Both the position numbers and the translations under genes were made by a program. A stretch of DNA of 64,000 nucleotides from Miscanthus floridulus (taxonomy: Eukaryota; Streptophyta; Magnoliopsida; Poales; Poaceae): positions 1,647,388 to 1,711,387 of the forward strand of contig NC_089586.1 in NCBI RefSeq assembly GCF_019320115.1, in the 5' to 3' direction. Positions 44,783-55,802 of the stretch are shown here, piece after piece (positions within the stretch are counted from its first letter, which is position 1; the number at the start of each line of letters is the position of its first letter). Below the pieces are notes generated by a model that had not been told where the DNA came from, made no database searches, and saw only the letters and a list, made by a program, of their open reading frames with translations.

Positions 44783-46954
44783 GCAGAAAGAGCCCCCGAG
44801 CCTCTGCTAGGAGCAAGAGGGCGATCAGGAGTTTCCCTGTCTTTTTTGTGCGACCCTCACGCATCCTTTTTGTTCGGAAGGAGGGATGGAGTATGCCAGG
44901 CTACCCTCGGTGGGCGCGAGCAGTGACACCTCCGGTGAGCTGTTATCGGGTAAGTCCAAGTGGAGGCCCATGCCCTATTCGATAGGGGTCGGCTGGTGGC
45001 CCAGAGACGCACTCCAAAAGTACCAGAGGGCTTCTCTAGTGGGTCCTAGGGCCGTTCGATTGGCCTCGGGGGCTCGGTGCCTCCCTATGGTGGGATCCCA
45101 TTCAGAGACCTCCCTACCGGTCTCGGACATGACTTAGGGCATCCCAAACAATTGCTTGCTTGGGCCTTGGCCATGTATGGGCTCACCCATAGTCATCCCT
45201 AACTCTATTTGTCCTGAGGCGGCTGTTGAGACCCTCGGGGGCCCAGCCTTCAAACCCCTAGACCATAACGGGCTCGGTGCCCTTTATCGCATTTGCCGAG
45301 CCCCCGAGTGCTAGTTCGGGTTGTTGGGCCTCGACTTGTTTGCAGGAAGAGCCCCCGAGCCTCTGCGTGGAGCAAGAGGGCGATTAGGAGTTTCCCTATC
45401 TTTTTTGTGCAGCCCTCATGCATCCTTTTCATTCGGAAGGAGGGGTGGAGTATGCTAGGCTACCCTCGGTGGGCGTGAGTGGTGACATCTCCGGTGAGTT
45501 GTTATCGGGTAAGTCCAAGTGGAGGCCCATGCCCCATTTGATAGGGGTCGGCTGGTGGTCCAGAGATGTACTCCAAAAGTACCAAAGGGCTTCTCTAGTG
45601 GGTCCTAGGGCCGTTCGATTGGCTCCAGGGGCTCGGTGCCTCCCTATGGTGGGATCCCATTCAGAGACCTCCCTGCCGGTCTCAGACACGACTTAGGGCA
45701 TCCCAAGCAATTGCTTGCTTGGGCCTCGGCCATGTATGGGCTTGCCCATAGTCATCCCTGACTCTGTTTGTCCTAAGGCAGCTGTCGAGACCCTCAGGGG
45801 CCCAGCCTTTGAACCCCTAGACCGTAATGGGCTCGGTGCCCTTTATCGCGTTTGCCGAGCCCCTAAGTGCTAGTTCGGGTTGCTAGGCCTTGGCTTGTTT
45901 ACAGGAAGAGCCCCCGAGCCTCTACGTGGAGCAAGAGGGTGATCAAGAGTTTCCCAGTCTTTTTTGTGTGGCCCTCATGTGTCCTTTTTGTTTGGAAGGA
46001 GGGGTGGAGTATGCTAGGCTACCCTCGGTGAGCGCGAGCGATGACATCTCTGGTGAGCTATTATCAGGTAAGTCCAAGTGGAGGCCCCTGTCCCATTCGA
46101 TAGGGGTCAGCTGGTGGTCTAGAGATGCACTCTAAAAGTACCAGAGGGCTTCTCTAGTGGGTCCCAGGGCCGTTCGATAGGCCCCGAGGGCTCGGTGCCT
46201 CCCTATGATGGGTTCCCATTTAGAGACCTCCCTGCCGGTCTCAGACATGACTTAGGGCATCCCAAGCAATTGCTTGCTTGGGCCTTGGCCATGTACGGGC
46301 TCACCCATAGTCATCCCTGACTCTGTTTGTCCTAAGGTGGCTATCGAGACGCTCGGGGGCCCAGCCTTCGAACCCCTAGACCGTAATGGGCTCGGTGCCA
46401 TTTATCGCGTTTGCTGAGCCCCCGAGTGCTAGTTCGGGTTGCTGGGCCTTGGCTTATTTGCAGGAAGAGCCCCCGAGCCTCTGCATGGAGCAAGAGGGTG
46501 ATCAGGAGTTTCCTTGTCTTTTTGTGTGGCCCTCGTGCATCCTTTTCATTCGAAAGGAGGGGTGGAGTATGCTAGGCTACCCTCAGTGGGCATGAGTGGT
46601 GACATCTTCGGTGAGCTGTTATTGGGTAAGTCCAAGTGGAGGCCCATGCCCCATTCGATAGGGGTCAGCTGGTGGTCCAAAGACGCACTCCAAAAGTACC
46701 AGATGGCTTCTCTAGTGGGTCCTAGGGCCGTTCGATTGGCCCCAGGGGCTTGGTGCCTCCCTACGGTGGGATCCCATTCAGAGACCTCCCTGCCGGTCTC
46801 AGACACGACTTAAGGCATCCCAAGCAATTGCTTGCTTGGGCCTCAGCCATGTACGGACTTGCCCATAGTCATCCCTAACTCTATTTGTCCTGAGGCGGCT
46901 GTCAAGACCCTCGAGGGCCTAGCCTTCAAACCCCTGGACTGTAACGGGCTCGGT
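44783..46954. repeat. Tat-C 559-bp tandem repeat array
   Basis: The marker (G/A)CAGGAAGAGCCCCCGAGCCTCT recurs at 44783 (variant), 45342, 45901 and 46460, exactly 559 bp apart each time. A partial last copy ends near 46954. The first unit of Tat-A has the same length. Units differ by scattered substitutions but hardly any indels. Frames of 60-100 codons recurring in each unit are repeat-derived. Confidence 0.92.
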
Positions 46955-47384
46955 GCCTAGTTCCTTAATCCGAAAGGAATCGGGTGGGGGATATTCCTCT
47001 CCCATCGGCTGACAATGGCGGGTGCACCTTTTGAGGCAGTTCCTCGGGGAGATGGAACAGTGCCTGCCATCGCTGTGGTCGGATGCGACACGACGTCTAT
47101 GGATGGGACGTTACTATGTGCGCATGGTTAATAAGGAAAAGGTGGACATGTGGGCGGTTTAGTTCGATCCAGATTAACTGCGCTAGATTTGAGGGAAACT
47201 TCCTTAGTTTCATCATCCGTCCGTTTCACCCCCTTCCCTCATAAATACGTGACGAGCCTTGCCCCACCCCTCCTTACCTTGCCTGCCTGCATTCACCCTT
47301 TCTGCCCTTGAGTGGTTGCTAAGAACATAGGAAGAGAGCGCCGGGGAGAAGAAGGGAGAAGGGGGAGGAAGGCAAGAGAGAGAG
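46955..47384 (+). promoter_or_regulatory. Upstream and promoter region of the Tat-C antisense gene
   Basis: Unique sequence after the repeats, pointing rightward. It contains a TATA-like ATAAATA at 47241-47247, then a C-rich stretch, then a purine-rich leader (GAGAGCGCCGGGGAGAAGAAGGG) running into the gap. The position matches the missing 5' end of the Tat-A antisense gene. That it is a promoter is inferred. Confidence 0.5.
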
Positions 47385-47484
47385 NNNNNNNNNNNNNNNN
47401 NNNNNNNNNNNNNNNNNNNNNNNNNNNNNNNNNNNNNNNNNNNNNNNNNNNNNNNNNNNNNNNNNNNNNNNNNNNNNNNNNNNN
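47385..47484. other. Assembly gap (100 N)
   Basis: One hundred undetermined bases, a conventional placeholder length. Sequence on either side belongs to different elements, so order and distance across it are uncertain. Confidence 1.
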
Positions 47485-48444
47485 GTCATGCTGGCGGTCG
47501 ATGCCTGACGAGCGGACCCTGCGCCGGCGTACGGATGCCAAATGGCGTGCGCGGCCAGTGCCTGGTCGGCCACGACGGCGCGAGCTCGGCCGCCATCAGA
47601 GCCTGCATTAGCGCCTGACAGCCCGAGTTGATGCTGTTCAAACTCTTAATCCACAGCGCATTATCGAAAATTATGTGAACAAAACTTGTAGCCCTATGTA
47701 CCATCTCCAAGTTCTCTTAAAGGATCAAGGCATAATTCTCAACAGATAAGTAGTAAAATCATCACAAAGTCGGGTACATCAGCACTGTCGGCGCAAAAAG
47801 ACTTAGCAAAATTTTTCAAGTGTGAAAACAATGAAATGCTGATTCTTGTGAGCCAAATTCAAGCACGTTAGGAGCTGAACTAGCCTATGACCCAAAAATA
47901 AAAGTTGTTGCTCTACTCAAATACTACAACTTTGCTTTAGTGAACACATCCATGCAAAATCTCTATAACATAGTTCAAACTAGGTCAAAGATACTACATT
48001 TAAATGATGACTAGCACTTGAACTATGACTTAGTAACCAAACTAGCCATAGTCATGAATACCAAAGTTGTTCACAATGACATTCTAAACATAGTTAAGGT
48101 ATTCCTAGGGTCACACAAGCATTTCATACATTGATTACATAAAATACTTCCTAGGTCAACATGTAAATCATCACTTAGGAGCTTAATTAGACAAAGTGGT
48201 CTACATGAACAATGTTCCACTAGTCTTCCTAAGTGTAGCTAAGGTGTTTTAGTAACTAACATCAACCACTTACACTTATTCACTTATGATCATAAGCATA
48301 CATACAAGAAAACATAAAATAACATGCATATTTCATATGTTTCAATCATAAGTTTCATATGTTAAAGCTTATATGTGAATGCTTGATGATGATGCTCATA
48401 CAAAGTAAGTTAAATTATATAAATCTAACACCTAGGATGTTACA
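47485..48444 (-). mobile_element. Gypsy LTR fragment next to the gap
   Basis: AT-rich sequence ending CACCTAGGATGTTACA, which on the minus strand is TGTAACATCCTAGGTG, the LTR-start style of the Tekay-like element (TGTAACACCTCTGG). Body phrases such as AAAGTTGTT...ACTACAACTTTG also resemble that LTR. Only one LTR end is present and the left side falls in the gap. Probably a truncated or solo LTR. Confidence 0.6.
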
Positions 48445-49162
48445 GTTTCGCCTGCAGAGGCTGCGAAGACCTCATCTGATAAAAGTTCCAGGCACCAAGC
48501 TAAGCATGCGTTGCGAGAGACGGAGCAGCAATACTAGTTCGTGCTTTTTGAGAGGTAGAACGAGAAAAGAAGCCTATAAAAAAAAGCTGAATGATGAAGT
48601 GACGTTTTTACTGTAGCTGTTGACTACGGTTATAAAATTGGTAGTCGTGTGCACACTATGTCTACGTGTCCAGTACTTTTTGACCGAAGCATATGCTACT
48701 GACTGCCCGCATTGGGGCTGGCCTTAATGGAGCTCATCTTTTGCTGTAGATGATTATGTCAATTTCCGGTGCAACGTCGGAAAAGAAAAGTGAGCAAGCT
48801 TTCAGTCTCGATTCAACGTACATATACAATTCCTTTATTATGTTGAAAAAGGAAATGGTAGGAAAGTTTCCTGCTAATAACAAATGGTAGGTGCGAGGCA
48901 ACTAACGAGAATTTAAACAATGTTAACAAGCCTAGTTTTAGTACGATGACTATATTGTTTCGCTCTATCGATATACAACAAAGGCTGAATTTATTGTATA
49001 TAAGCATATAATACATTTCCACGCACGCATGAAGCATTTGGGCTATGCTTATTTATTGTTTATCTCGAGTAAATTAAAGAAAAACACTTTCAATTTCTGC
49101 TTCAAAAATCATAGCTCGTGTTGAGTGGCAAATAATAATACATGGAATAGATTTTCTTCCAA
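48445..49162. other. Left flank of the CACTA element
   Basis: About 720 bp with no recognisable gene or repeat. The CAA at 49160-49162 is the left target duplication of the CACTA element. Confidence 0.5.
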
Positions 49163-49480
49163 CACTACTACACAAACTTTAATGGAGGCGGGCGTTTTTG
49201 ATTTTCCGCGGCGGGCAAAGCCGTCCGCCACGGCCTAGAGGCCACGGTAAATTGTGGCTTAACCACGGCGGGCGGCTTTGCCCGCCGCGGTTAACCGAAT
49301 TACCGCGGCGGGCGGTGTAACGTGCCCGCCGCGGTAAATATACTTTTACCACGGCGGTCACGTTGAACCGCCCGCCGCGGTAAATTATTTTACCGCGGCG
49401 GACACCTTTCGTGGCCCGTCGCGGTTATGTTCGTTAGCTGTGGCGGGCATTATTATTTGCCGCCTCGGTAAATTATTTTC
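49163..49480. repeat. Left terminal and subterminal repeats of the CACTA element
   Basis: After the TIR, about ten half-sites of CCGCGGCGGGC and its complement, with the TTTACC flank, lie between 49195 and 49480. They are often paired as palindromes separated by 6-12 bases. In En/Spm such subterminal motifs bind the TNPA protein; that role here is inferred. Confidence 0.88.
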
Positions 49481-49706
49481 TAAATTAAAAAAATACAGCA
49501 GGCATATAATTAAATTCAAATTCAAATTCAAATCACATCCAGATTTCACAGATTAAACTTAAAAAGTATGCAGGCATTACACAAGAGATAATATACATAT
49601 ATATACATTCACTTAGTCATTCTTGTCATCGTTAATTCATTACATTTACATATTAAAGTCGTTATACATGCCCTAAGGAGTAATCTTGCGGATGCATCAT
49701 CGTGGG
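49481..49706. other. Spacer between the left subterminal repeats and the TNPA-like gene
   Basis: AT-rich 3' region of the gene; no further feature seen. Confidence 0.5.
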
Positions 49707-52700
49707 TCATTTCCTCAGCCTCTCGTACTCCGGTAAAATCGCTAGCTGGCTGTTCTCATTGAAGAACGTGCTCCCTTCAAGCACGCATTTGTCTAAGACA
49801 AACTTACATATGTCCGCCTTTGTCTGCTTGAAGGAGTGTTGGGTGCTCTGCATGTCTCTCCACCAGTTCAATCTATTCTTGAGCACCCTCCAACTGCTGC
49901 TGTACTGCTTGCACTCCCTCAGGTACTCACAGACGTAGAAGCCACAGGTTTGTGATCCTACCGGTTGTTTGGCACACTGCATTATCGATACACAAGCATT
50001 AGAATACAGGCATTAGAACGCTTATGAACAGAAAGCATAATTAAACCTTTCAAATACTTACCGGAAAGTTGCGTCTGATTTTGATGCGGTTCTTATGCTT
50101 AGCCTTAAAATTCTCTGTTCTTCGATCATAGCATTCAGGATCCTTCACGTACTCCTTATAAGTGCTATACGAAATGTACTAGTATTAGGCAGGGCATTAG
50201 AACACATATGAGAAGACAGTTCAGTCACTTACACTCTGAGGTGATCTTCAAAGACCTTGTACCCTTTTAAGTTTGGCATTCTCAACGAATCAAATACGCA
50301 GACCCTGCCATCCTGAGGGTAGATGATAAATGCAACCCAATGACCCTCGAGGCCTTGGCTGCGCCATTGAAACAAAATACAGGTTACGATGAGAAATAAT
50401 AATACTAGCTAGCTACCCACTTATCTCTACAGGCATGTCTTCGACTTATCCAAAGTGGTAGGCAGCTATGATACACCCATTTCTCCTGATCTTCTTCATT
50501 GCTCCTAGTATGTATCTTGAAATGTTCAACTTCTCATTGTCCATCAGTTTCTTCCTGTGCGCCTCTCTCTGTCGCTTGGTCAAGTCTTTCATGGTTGGAT
50601 GATTGTCATCTAGGTGGTAACCAATGATGACTCTTTGAGCAATATGCATTGGAGATAGATAGATAACATCAAGTTTTAGTTCCTTGGATATATAGGCCAT
50701 CAACCTGCAAGGACAAGCCATCGTGGTATATATAAGTAGTCTTGACCGATTCAAAGGCAGGTGATATGTGAAACTCGCAATTCATCACTTACATAGAGAA
50801 CAAGGTGACTTGGGCGATGTCAAGGTCTTGTTCCCGTAGTAGTCTATACATGTCGTGGAAGTCCATGGGGAGTTCTACATTGTTGCTAGGCAAGTGGAAG
50901 TACTCCGCCACAACCTTGACTAGAAAACCATGTAGGCCAGCTTTTGCCGCTTCCATGTACCAGAGATGAAACCTCCTTGTCTCCCACCTTTCCTCGTCGA
51001 TGAGCTGGGCCTTGGTTATCATGAACTTCCCATGCTCGTAATGGCCGGGGCAGTCATTCGATTCAGGAAATAGATGGAAAGGTGATCTCGGCCTGGGATA
51101 GAAATGTTAGTACCATATTATGGCAAAGAAAAGTTATTAGCAAATTATGCTCACCGCTACCATACCTTTCGAACTCAAGTGAGTATGTGAGATGCCCTTG
51201 GTCGCCTTTAGTCTTCGCCAGCGGTGGAGGACAGTGGCTTGTGCTCGCAATGGCAGTAGGCGGTGTCTTTGCCCCCAGTTCCTCCATGCCTCCCGGTCCT
51301 TTGCTTGTGCCCTTAGACGGACTATCAAGAGGTGGGGGTGGACTTGTTGTTGGAGGAGGAGAACGAGGGTGAGGGCTTGTGCCTCGGGGTGACTTCCTTC
51401 CCTTGTCATCCCCGCCATTGCCTTCGTCATCGCCATCGTCGTGATCTGGATCATCGGTGGGACAAGATCCGGCAACGGATGGTTGTGATGCTGGTGTCGC
51501 CATCGGCGTAGAAGTTGGCGTCGAGAGAATGATCTCTATGTCATCCTTGTTCCATAGGACTTCGGAACCAATGGTAGCTCCAAGGATCGTTACCCCTTGT
51601 GCAATTGGATATTCCATTTCAAATTCTTCGTATTGGGTCGCATACCATGTAAGTATCACGGCAGCATAGTTGGTAGGGATCTAGTCTTGGTTGAAATCTT
51701 TGATATCTTCTTTGGGGTGCATGTAACCCTCACCCACGGTCAACTTTTTCACCCTACCAAACGGGATGTTGAGGTGGATGCGCATGGGTTGCCGGATGTC
51801 GTCGAGGGGGTGCCTTGGGCGATCCTCGATCATCAGCAGTGGCTGCCCTTGTGTCTACCCTTGTGGAACTTGAGGCACGGCCACGCCAGCCTGGTGAAGC
51901 ATCTATGACCTCATCGACACCATATCTAGGTCATTACTCGTGAAGGCTTCTTTTATGGACCGACTGATCATTTCGGCCATGCCTTGATCATAGCCCTTCT
52001 AAAAGATGCCCTCCTTGTACCTCTGCCTTGACCGGTATGTGGCAGCGTCGGATTGCCATGACTCCACTGAGTTCTAGCTCATCTTCGACGACATGCCACG
52101 GACGCGGCCACGGTGCTCGGGGGTTCCCAGCGCCAGGGTCAGCAAGTCCTGGCCCCTACGAACCTCGAAGCTGTCCTTGGATTTAGCGGCCTCGATGAGA
52201 GCCCTCTCCACCTCCTCGAACTTGGGCTCATTGAACTTGCTCGCGCCCTCCTTAAGCTTCTTTAGCTTGCGGGCATAAATGAAGTCCTTAGCCCTCAAGT
52301 CTACACCGTCGTACGGATCGGGAAGCCTAGTGGCAGCTCTAGCCCTTTCTTCCTCCTGCCACTGGGGCCTCTTACCAGCAAACCCAATCATGCCCAAGTG
52401 GTGGGGGTGCAGGTTCTTCTTCGTGAGTGCGCTGAACTTGGCGCTCTTTGCCTTTGCTTCTTCTGTTGTTCTTTGTTTGCAGAACTCTTCCCAGTGATGT
52501 TCCTTCACCATAGTGTATTTGACACAGGGTGACTTGCCTAGCTTTAGGTAGTACCTGGTCAGCATGGACTTGAAGTTTCTAAAGGCTCTTCCTGCCATGT
52601 GCATGACCCACTCCCTGCACTTGTCCAGATCGGCGTCCTCGGGATAATGGAAGCTCCTCATCACCTCACCCCAGATATGTGTCTTGTAGTCGACCGGGAC

Positions 52701-53179
52701 ATTGTTCCACTCCTCCCAAGTGATCTTCACCTTATCCTTGACTATACATGCCACCTGGTTGCTGAACTTGGCAAGGACCGTGGGTGGCGACAACGGGTTT
52801 CCCTCTGGTCCCACCTCATGGATCACATGGACTTCGCCGTGGATTTCCCTCCGGTGCCTCCCATGTTCCCCCTTCTCAGCTTTGTCCTTTGACCACTAGA
52901 CTTGCCTGAAGTGGTTGGAGATGGAGCGGGGGGTTCTTTGTCACTGACTTGTTCCTCCTCGAAATTCAATTCTTGAGGCACCACCGGCATCTGTTCAGGG
53001 TTTGGAGACCGCGCACTTTCAACTTCGTCGTCCCTCGGTTGGTAGGTCGGATCATCTTCATCCTCTGTACGATGTTTCTTTGTTGGCCTCGGGGTCACAG
53101 ACACTTGGCTCTCGAGGCTAGTTGATGATGATGCACTAGGGGTAGGGTCGCACCATTCGCTTATTGGTTCCTCCGCCAT
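49707..53179 (-). pseudogene. CACTA TNPA-like gene with C-terminal Ulp1 (C48) protease domain, broken
   Basis: Read leftward. The first part (53179-52823) is Ser/Pro/Glu-rich. The core (52826-52074) shows EVGPEGNPLSPP, ITWEEWNNVPVD and FRNFKSMLTRYYLK, matching plant Ptta/En/Spm transposase-type domains. A proline-rich linker follows (51659-51063). Further exons (51022-50789 with FHDMYRLLREQDLDIA, 50754-50446, about 50360-50230 and 49982-49707) form a Ulp1-like cysteine protease. His in GHWVAF, Asp in VFDSLR, Gln in AKQPVGS and Cys in SQTCGFYVC are all present. Five TAG codons lie between 52076 and 51660 where Gln is expected. A frame change near 52870 sits in a G run, so it could be a base-call error. 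Exon limits are approximate. Confidence 0.8.
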
Positions 53180-53519
53180 TGGAAAGCTACAATGAATACA
53201 TATTTTAGTTGTATAGACACAGTTATAGAGTAGTAAAGTAGAGTAGTACTAGAGTAGTAAAGTAGTAGTAGTTGGCTCAGATTTGCCCCATTGTCATCAC
53301 ATCGCTTTTAAACGGGTTGCTTGTATCTGGTATACAAGCCATCCTAGTTTAGCGAGGGCACTCGATCATCATCGCCGCTGCCTTAGCATAAAAGGGTTCA
53401 CATCATTGCATATGCCACTGCCTCAGCAATAAGTTTAAAAGTTCATCATTGCATATGCCAAAAAAGGAACCAGCCCCATTAAACAAAAACCTTTCACAAA
53501 TCAAAAATAGGAGCAGCAG

Positions 53520-53835
53520 TAGTAGAATAGTAGTATAGGAGGGAGTAGAGGAGTAGAGGAGGAGGGAGTAGTAGTAAGCAGTAGTAGTAGTATACTAGTA
53601 GTATAGGAGGGAGTAGAGGAGGAGGGAGTAGTAGTAGGCAGTAGTAGTAGTATACTAGTAGTATAGGAGGGAGTAGAGGAGTAGAGGAGGAGGGAGTAGT
53701 AGTAGGCAGTAGTAGTAGTATACTAGTAGTAGTATACTACTAGAAAGTAGTAGGCTATAGTAGTAGTATACTAGTAGTAGTACAGGAGGGAGTAGAGGTA
53801 GGCAGTAGTAGTAGTATACTAGTAGTAAAGGAGGG
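53520..53835. repeat. Minisatellite block 1 in the CACTA element
   Basis: Compound repeat of AGTAGTAGTATACTAGTAGT and ATAGGAGGGAGTAGAGGAG in units of roughly 55-75 bp, with AGT trinucleotide runs. Copy number is hard to fix by eye. Confidence 0.85.
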
Positions 53836-54409
53836 AGTGACCAATTCATCTCAAAATTCTCACAAATTATATCAAATTTGGCAAAATTGCAGCAGAGTGA
53901 CCAATTCATCTCAAAATTATCACAAATTTAGCTCAGAATTAGTTTAAAGGCAAGGTGCATCATAGGCAGTGGCATATGCTCAAAATTTTGTCATAAATTT
54001 CTTTGGCATCATAGGCAGCAAAAAGAATTGAATTCAAATGCTATGGTTCACCAAAAGCATCATAGATCAGTAGTAAGACAACAGTGGTAGAGAGAAATAG
54101 GTAATACAAGTACCATTTTGCATCAAGCAGTAGAGTACCAGTAAGGGGATAAGTAGTAGCTAGCCATCTCAAAAAACTTTCACAAATCAAAAAATTTGCA
54201 TCAAGCTATAGAGTGTAGGCAGTAGACAGTAGAGTGTAGGTAGTAGAGTATAGGCAGTGGATTAATGGGCATCATGGCAATTGGCAATGCCAAACTGCCA
54301 ATGACAAGCAAGAGAGGCAAATGCCAAAAAAGTTCATCATTGCATATGCCAAAAAAGGAACTAGCCCCATTAAACAAAAACCTTTCACAAATCAAAAACA
54401 GGAGCAGCA

Positions 54410-54665
54410 GTAGTAGAATAGTAGTATAGGAGGGAGTAGAGGAGTAGAGGAGGAGGGAGTAGTAGTAGGCAGTAGTAGTAGTATACTAGTAGTATAGGAG
54501 GGAGTAGAGGAGTAGAGGAGGAGGGAGTAGTAGTAGGCAGTAGTAGTAGTATACTAGTAGTAGTATAGGAGGGAGTAGAGGTAGGCAGTAGTAGTAGTAT
54601 ACTAGTAGTATAGGAGGGAGTAGAGGAGTAGAGGAGGAGGGAGTAGTAGTAGGCAGTATACTAGT
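54410..54665. repeat. Minisatellite block 2 in the CACTA element
   Basis: Same units as block 1, following a near-identical 90-bp leader sequence about 885 bp further on. Confidence 0.85.
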
Positions 54666-55663
54666 AGTGTTCACAGGCAAAAGCTATAGCGTCAACTGCA
54701 TATAAGCCTTCATGTATCTCCTAAGCATGCAGATTGACAACAATGAAAACTTTCTCAGGTAACAGCTACAACATACATCTTCGACTATCAAAGCACATAT
54801 CCAAGGAACTATCAAAGCACATATCAAAGCATGCAGTTCAGGTGATTATTCGACTGATCTAGAGGGGGCAAAGCAAAGAGACCAAAAGCAACAAAACTGA
54901 TCGTAGACATACAAATCCAAATTCAATAAGCCCAGTTTAGGTGATTATTCAACTGAAAAGATTCTAGAGGGGCAAAGCAACAAAACTGATTTTTACTTGA
55001 TACGATTCATATCTAGTACTGTAGTCGCCTAGAAGATGGCCGTAGTTCCTAGATCATCATGTCATCAAGCAATTAACCCCCCACCCCAATATAATTCGCA
55101 CAAAAGTGATAAAAGTCAGTGGAACCTAGATCATCATGAGCCATCCATGAACAGAAGCGATGAGGATCCCCACCATGGCACCGCCTAGGTCTTAACCATA
55201 GATCGCGCCTAGGGAGGAGAATCGATCTACAAATCAGCAAAGGAGAGAGAGGATCATCGTGCGTAACTTGGGGCGGATCGGATTTTGCTGTGCGTGCTCC
55301 GAGCAACACGAAACGAGACTCCGAGAGGGGATTGAGCCTAGCACGGAGGAACTCGGTGGCCGGAGCAATGATTCCGGGGATGGGGCCCAGCGTGGAGGAG
55401 CTCAGCGGCGGCGCGAGACTTCTCAGTGGCCGGCGCTAGGGTTCCGGTGATGGGGCGCTGGAGGAGCATAGGGGCGGGGCACGGGCAAGGGAGAGGAGGA
55501 CGGGGGCGCGGATCGGGCACGGGGAGGAGAACGGGGGCGGGGGTCGGTGCACGAAGGAGCTTAATCGGCGATGGAGATGGCGGCGGCGGTGTGAGATTTT
55601 GGCAGCCCTTCGGGGTAAAACTGAACCGCGCGAAAGACTTAGAATGTTGAGGGTGGGAACAAC

Positions 55664-55802
55664 TTATATAGGTTGCAATTAACCGCGGTGGGCAACATAA
55701 CAGCCCACCGTGGGAAATGTTTACCACGGCGGGCGGTTACGTTGCCCGCCGCGGTTAATCTATTAACCGCGGCGGGCTCTGTTATATGCCCGCCGTGGTA
55801 AA
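55664..55802 (-). promoter_or_regulatory. Internal subterminal-type repeat cluster and TATA of the TNPA-like gene
   Basis: Six half-sites of the CCGCGGCGGGC family lie at 55676-55802, in the middle of the transposon. On the minus strand a TATA box (CTATATAA, 55664-55671) follows directly. The arrangement matches that at the right end for the TNPD-like gene. It suggests a second internal promoter sharing the same protein-binding motif. No CACTA terminus is present here. Confidence 0.65.

Larger units (their letters stand above)
42289..47384 (-). mobile_element. Tat-C: truncated sister of Tat-A
   Basis: Homologous to the left end of Tat-A and in the same orientation: partial 3' LTR (42289-43712), polypurine tract, spacer, 559-bp tandem repeats and then the upstream region of the antisense gene, ending at the assembly gap. 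About 420 bp of the LTR are missing on the left, where copia-like sequence abuts. No gag-pol is present. It carries an 804-bp solo LTR of another element. Confidence 0.8.
53180..55675 (-). other. TNPA-like gene 5' region: leader/introns with minisatellites and a duplication
   Basis: Between the probable promoter near 55670 and the first coding exon. It contains two blocks of AGTAGTAGTATACTAGTAGTATAGGAGGG-type minisatellite (about 53520-53835 and 54410-54665). Each block is preceded by the same 90 bp (53447 and 54332), so about 885 bp were duplicated in tandem. The GC-rich part at 55400-55620 looks like a leader. Tyrosine/leucine-rich frames through the minisatellite are not genes. Confidence 0.65.

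Noticed and set aside
47293..47611. Open frames running through the N block
   Set aside because: They depend on undetermined bases.
53655..54680. Tyrosine/leucine/proline-rich open frames
   Set aside because: They arise from the AGTAGTAGTATAC minisatellite read on the minus strand; there is no domain or start context.
55676..55802. A second CACTA element nested at 55.7 kb
   Set aside because: No CACTA terminus or 3-bp duplication was found beside the internal repeat cluster, so one element with an internal cluster is simpler.
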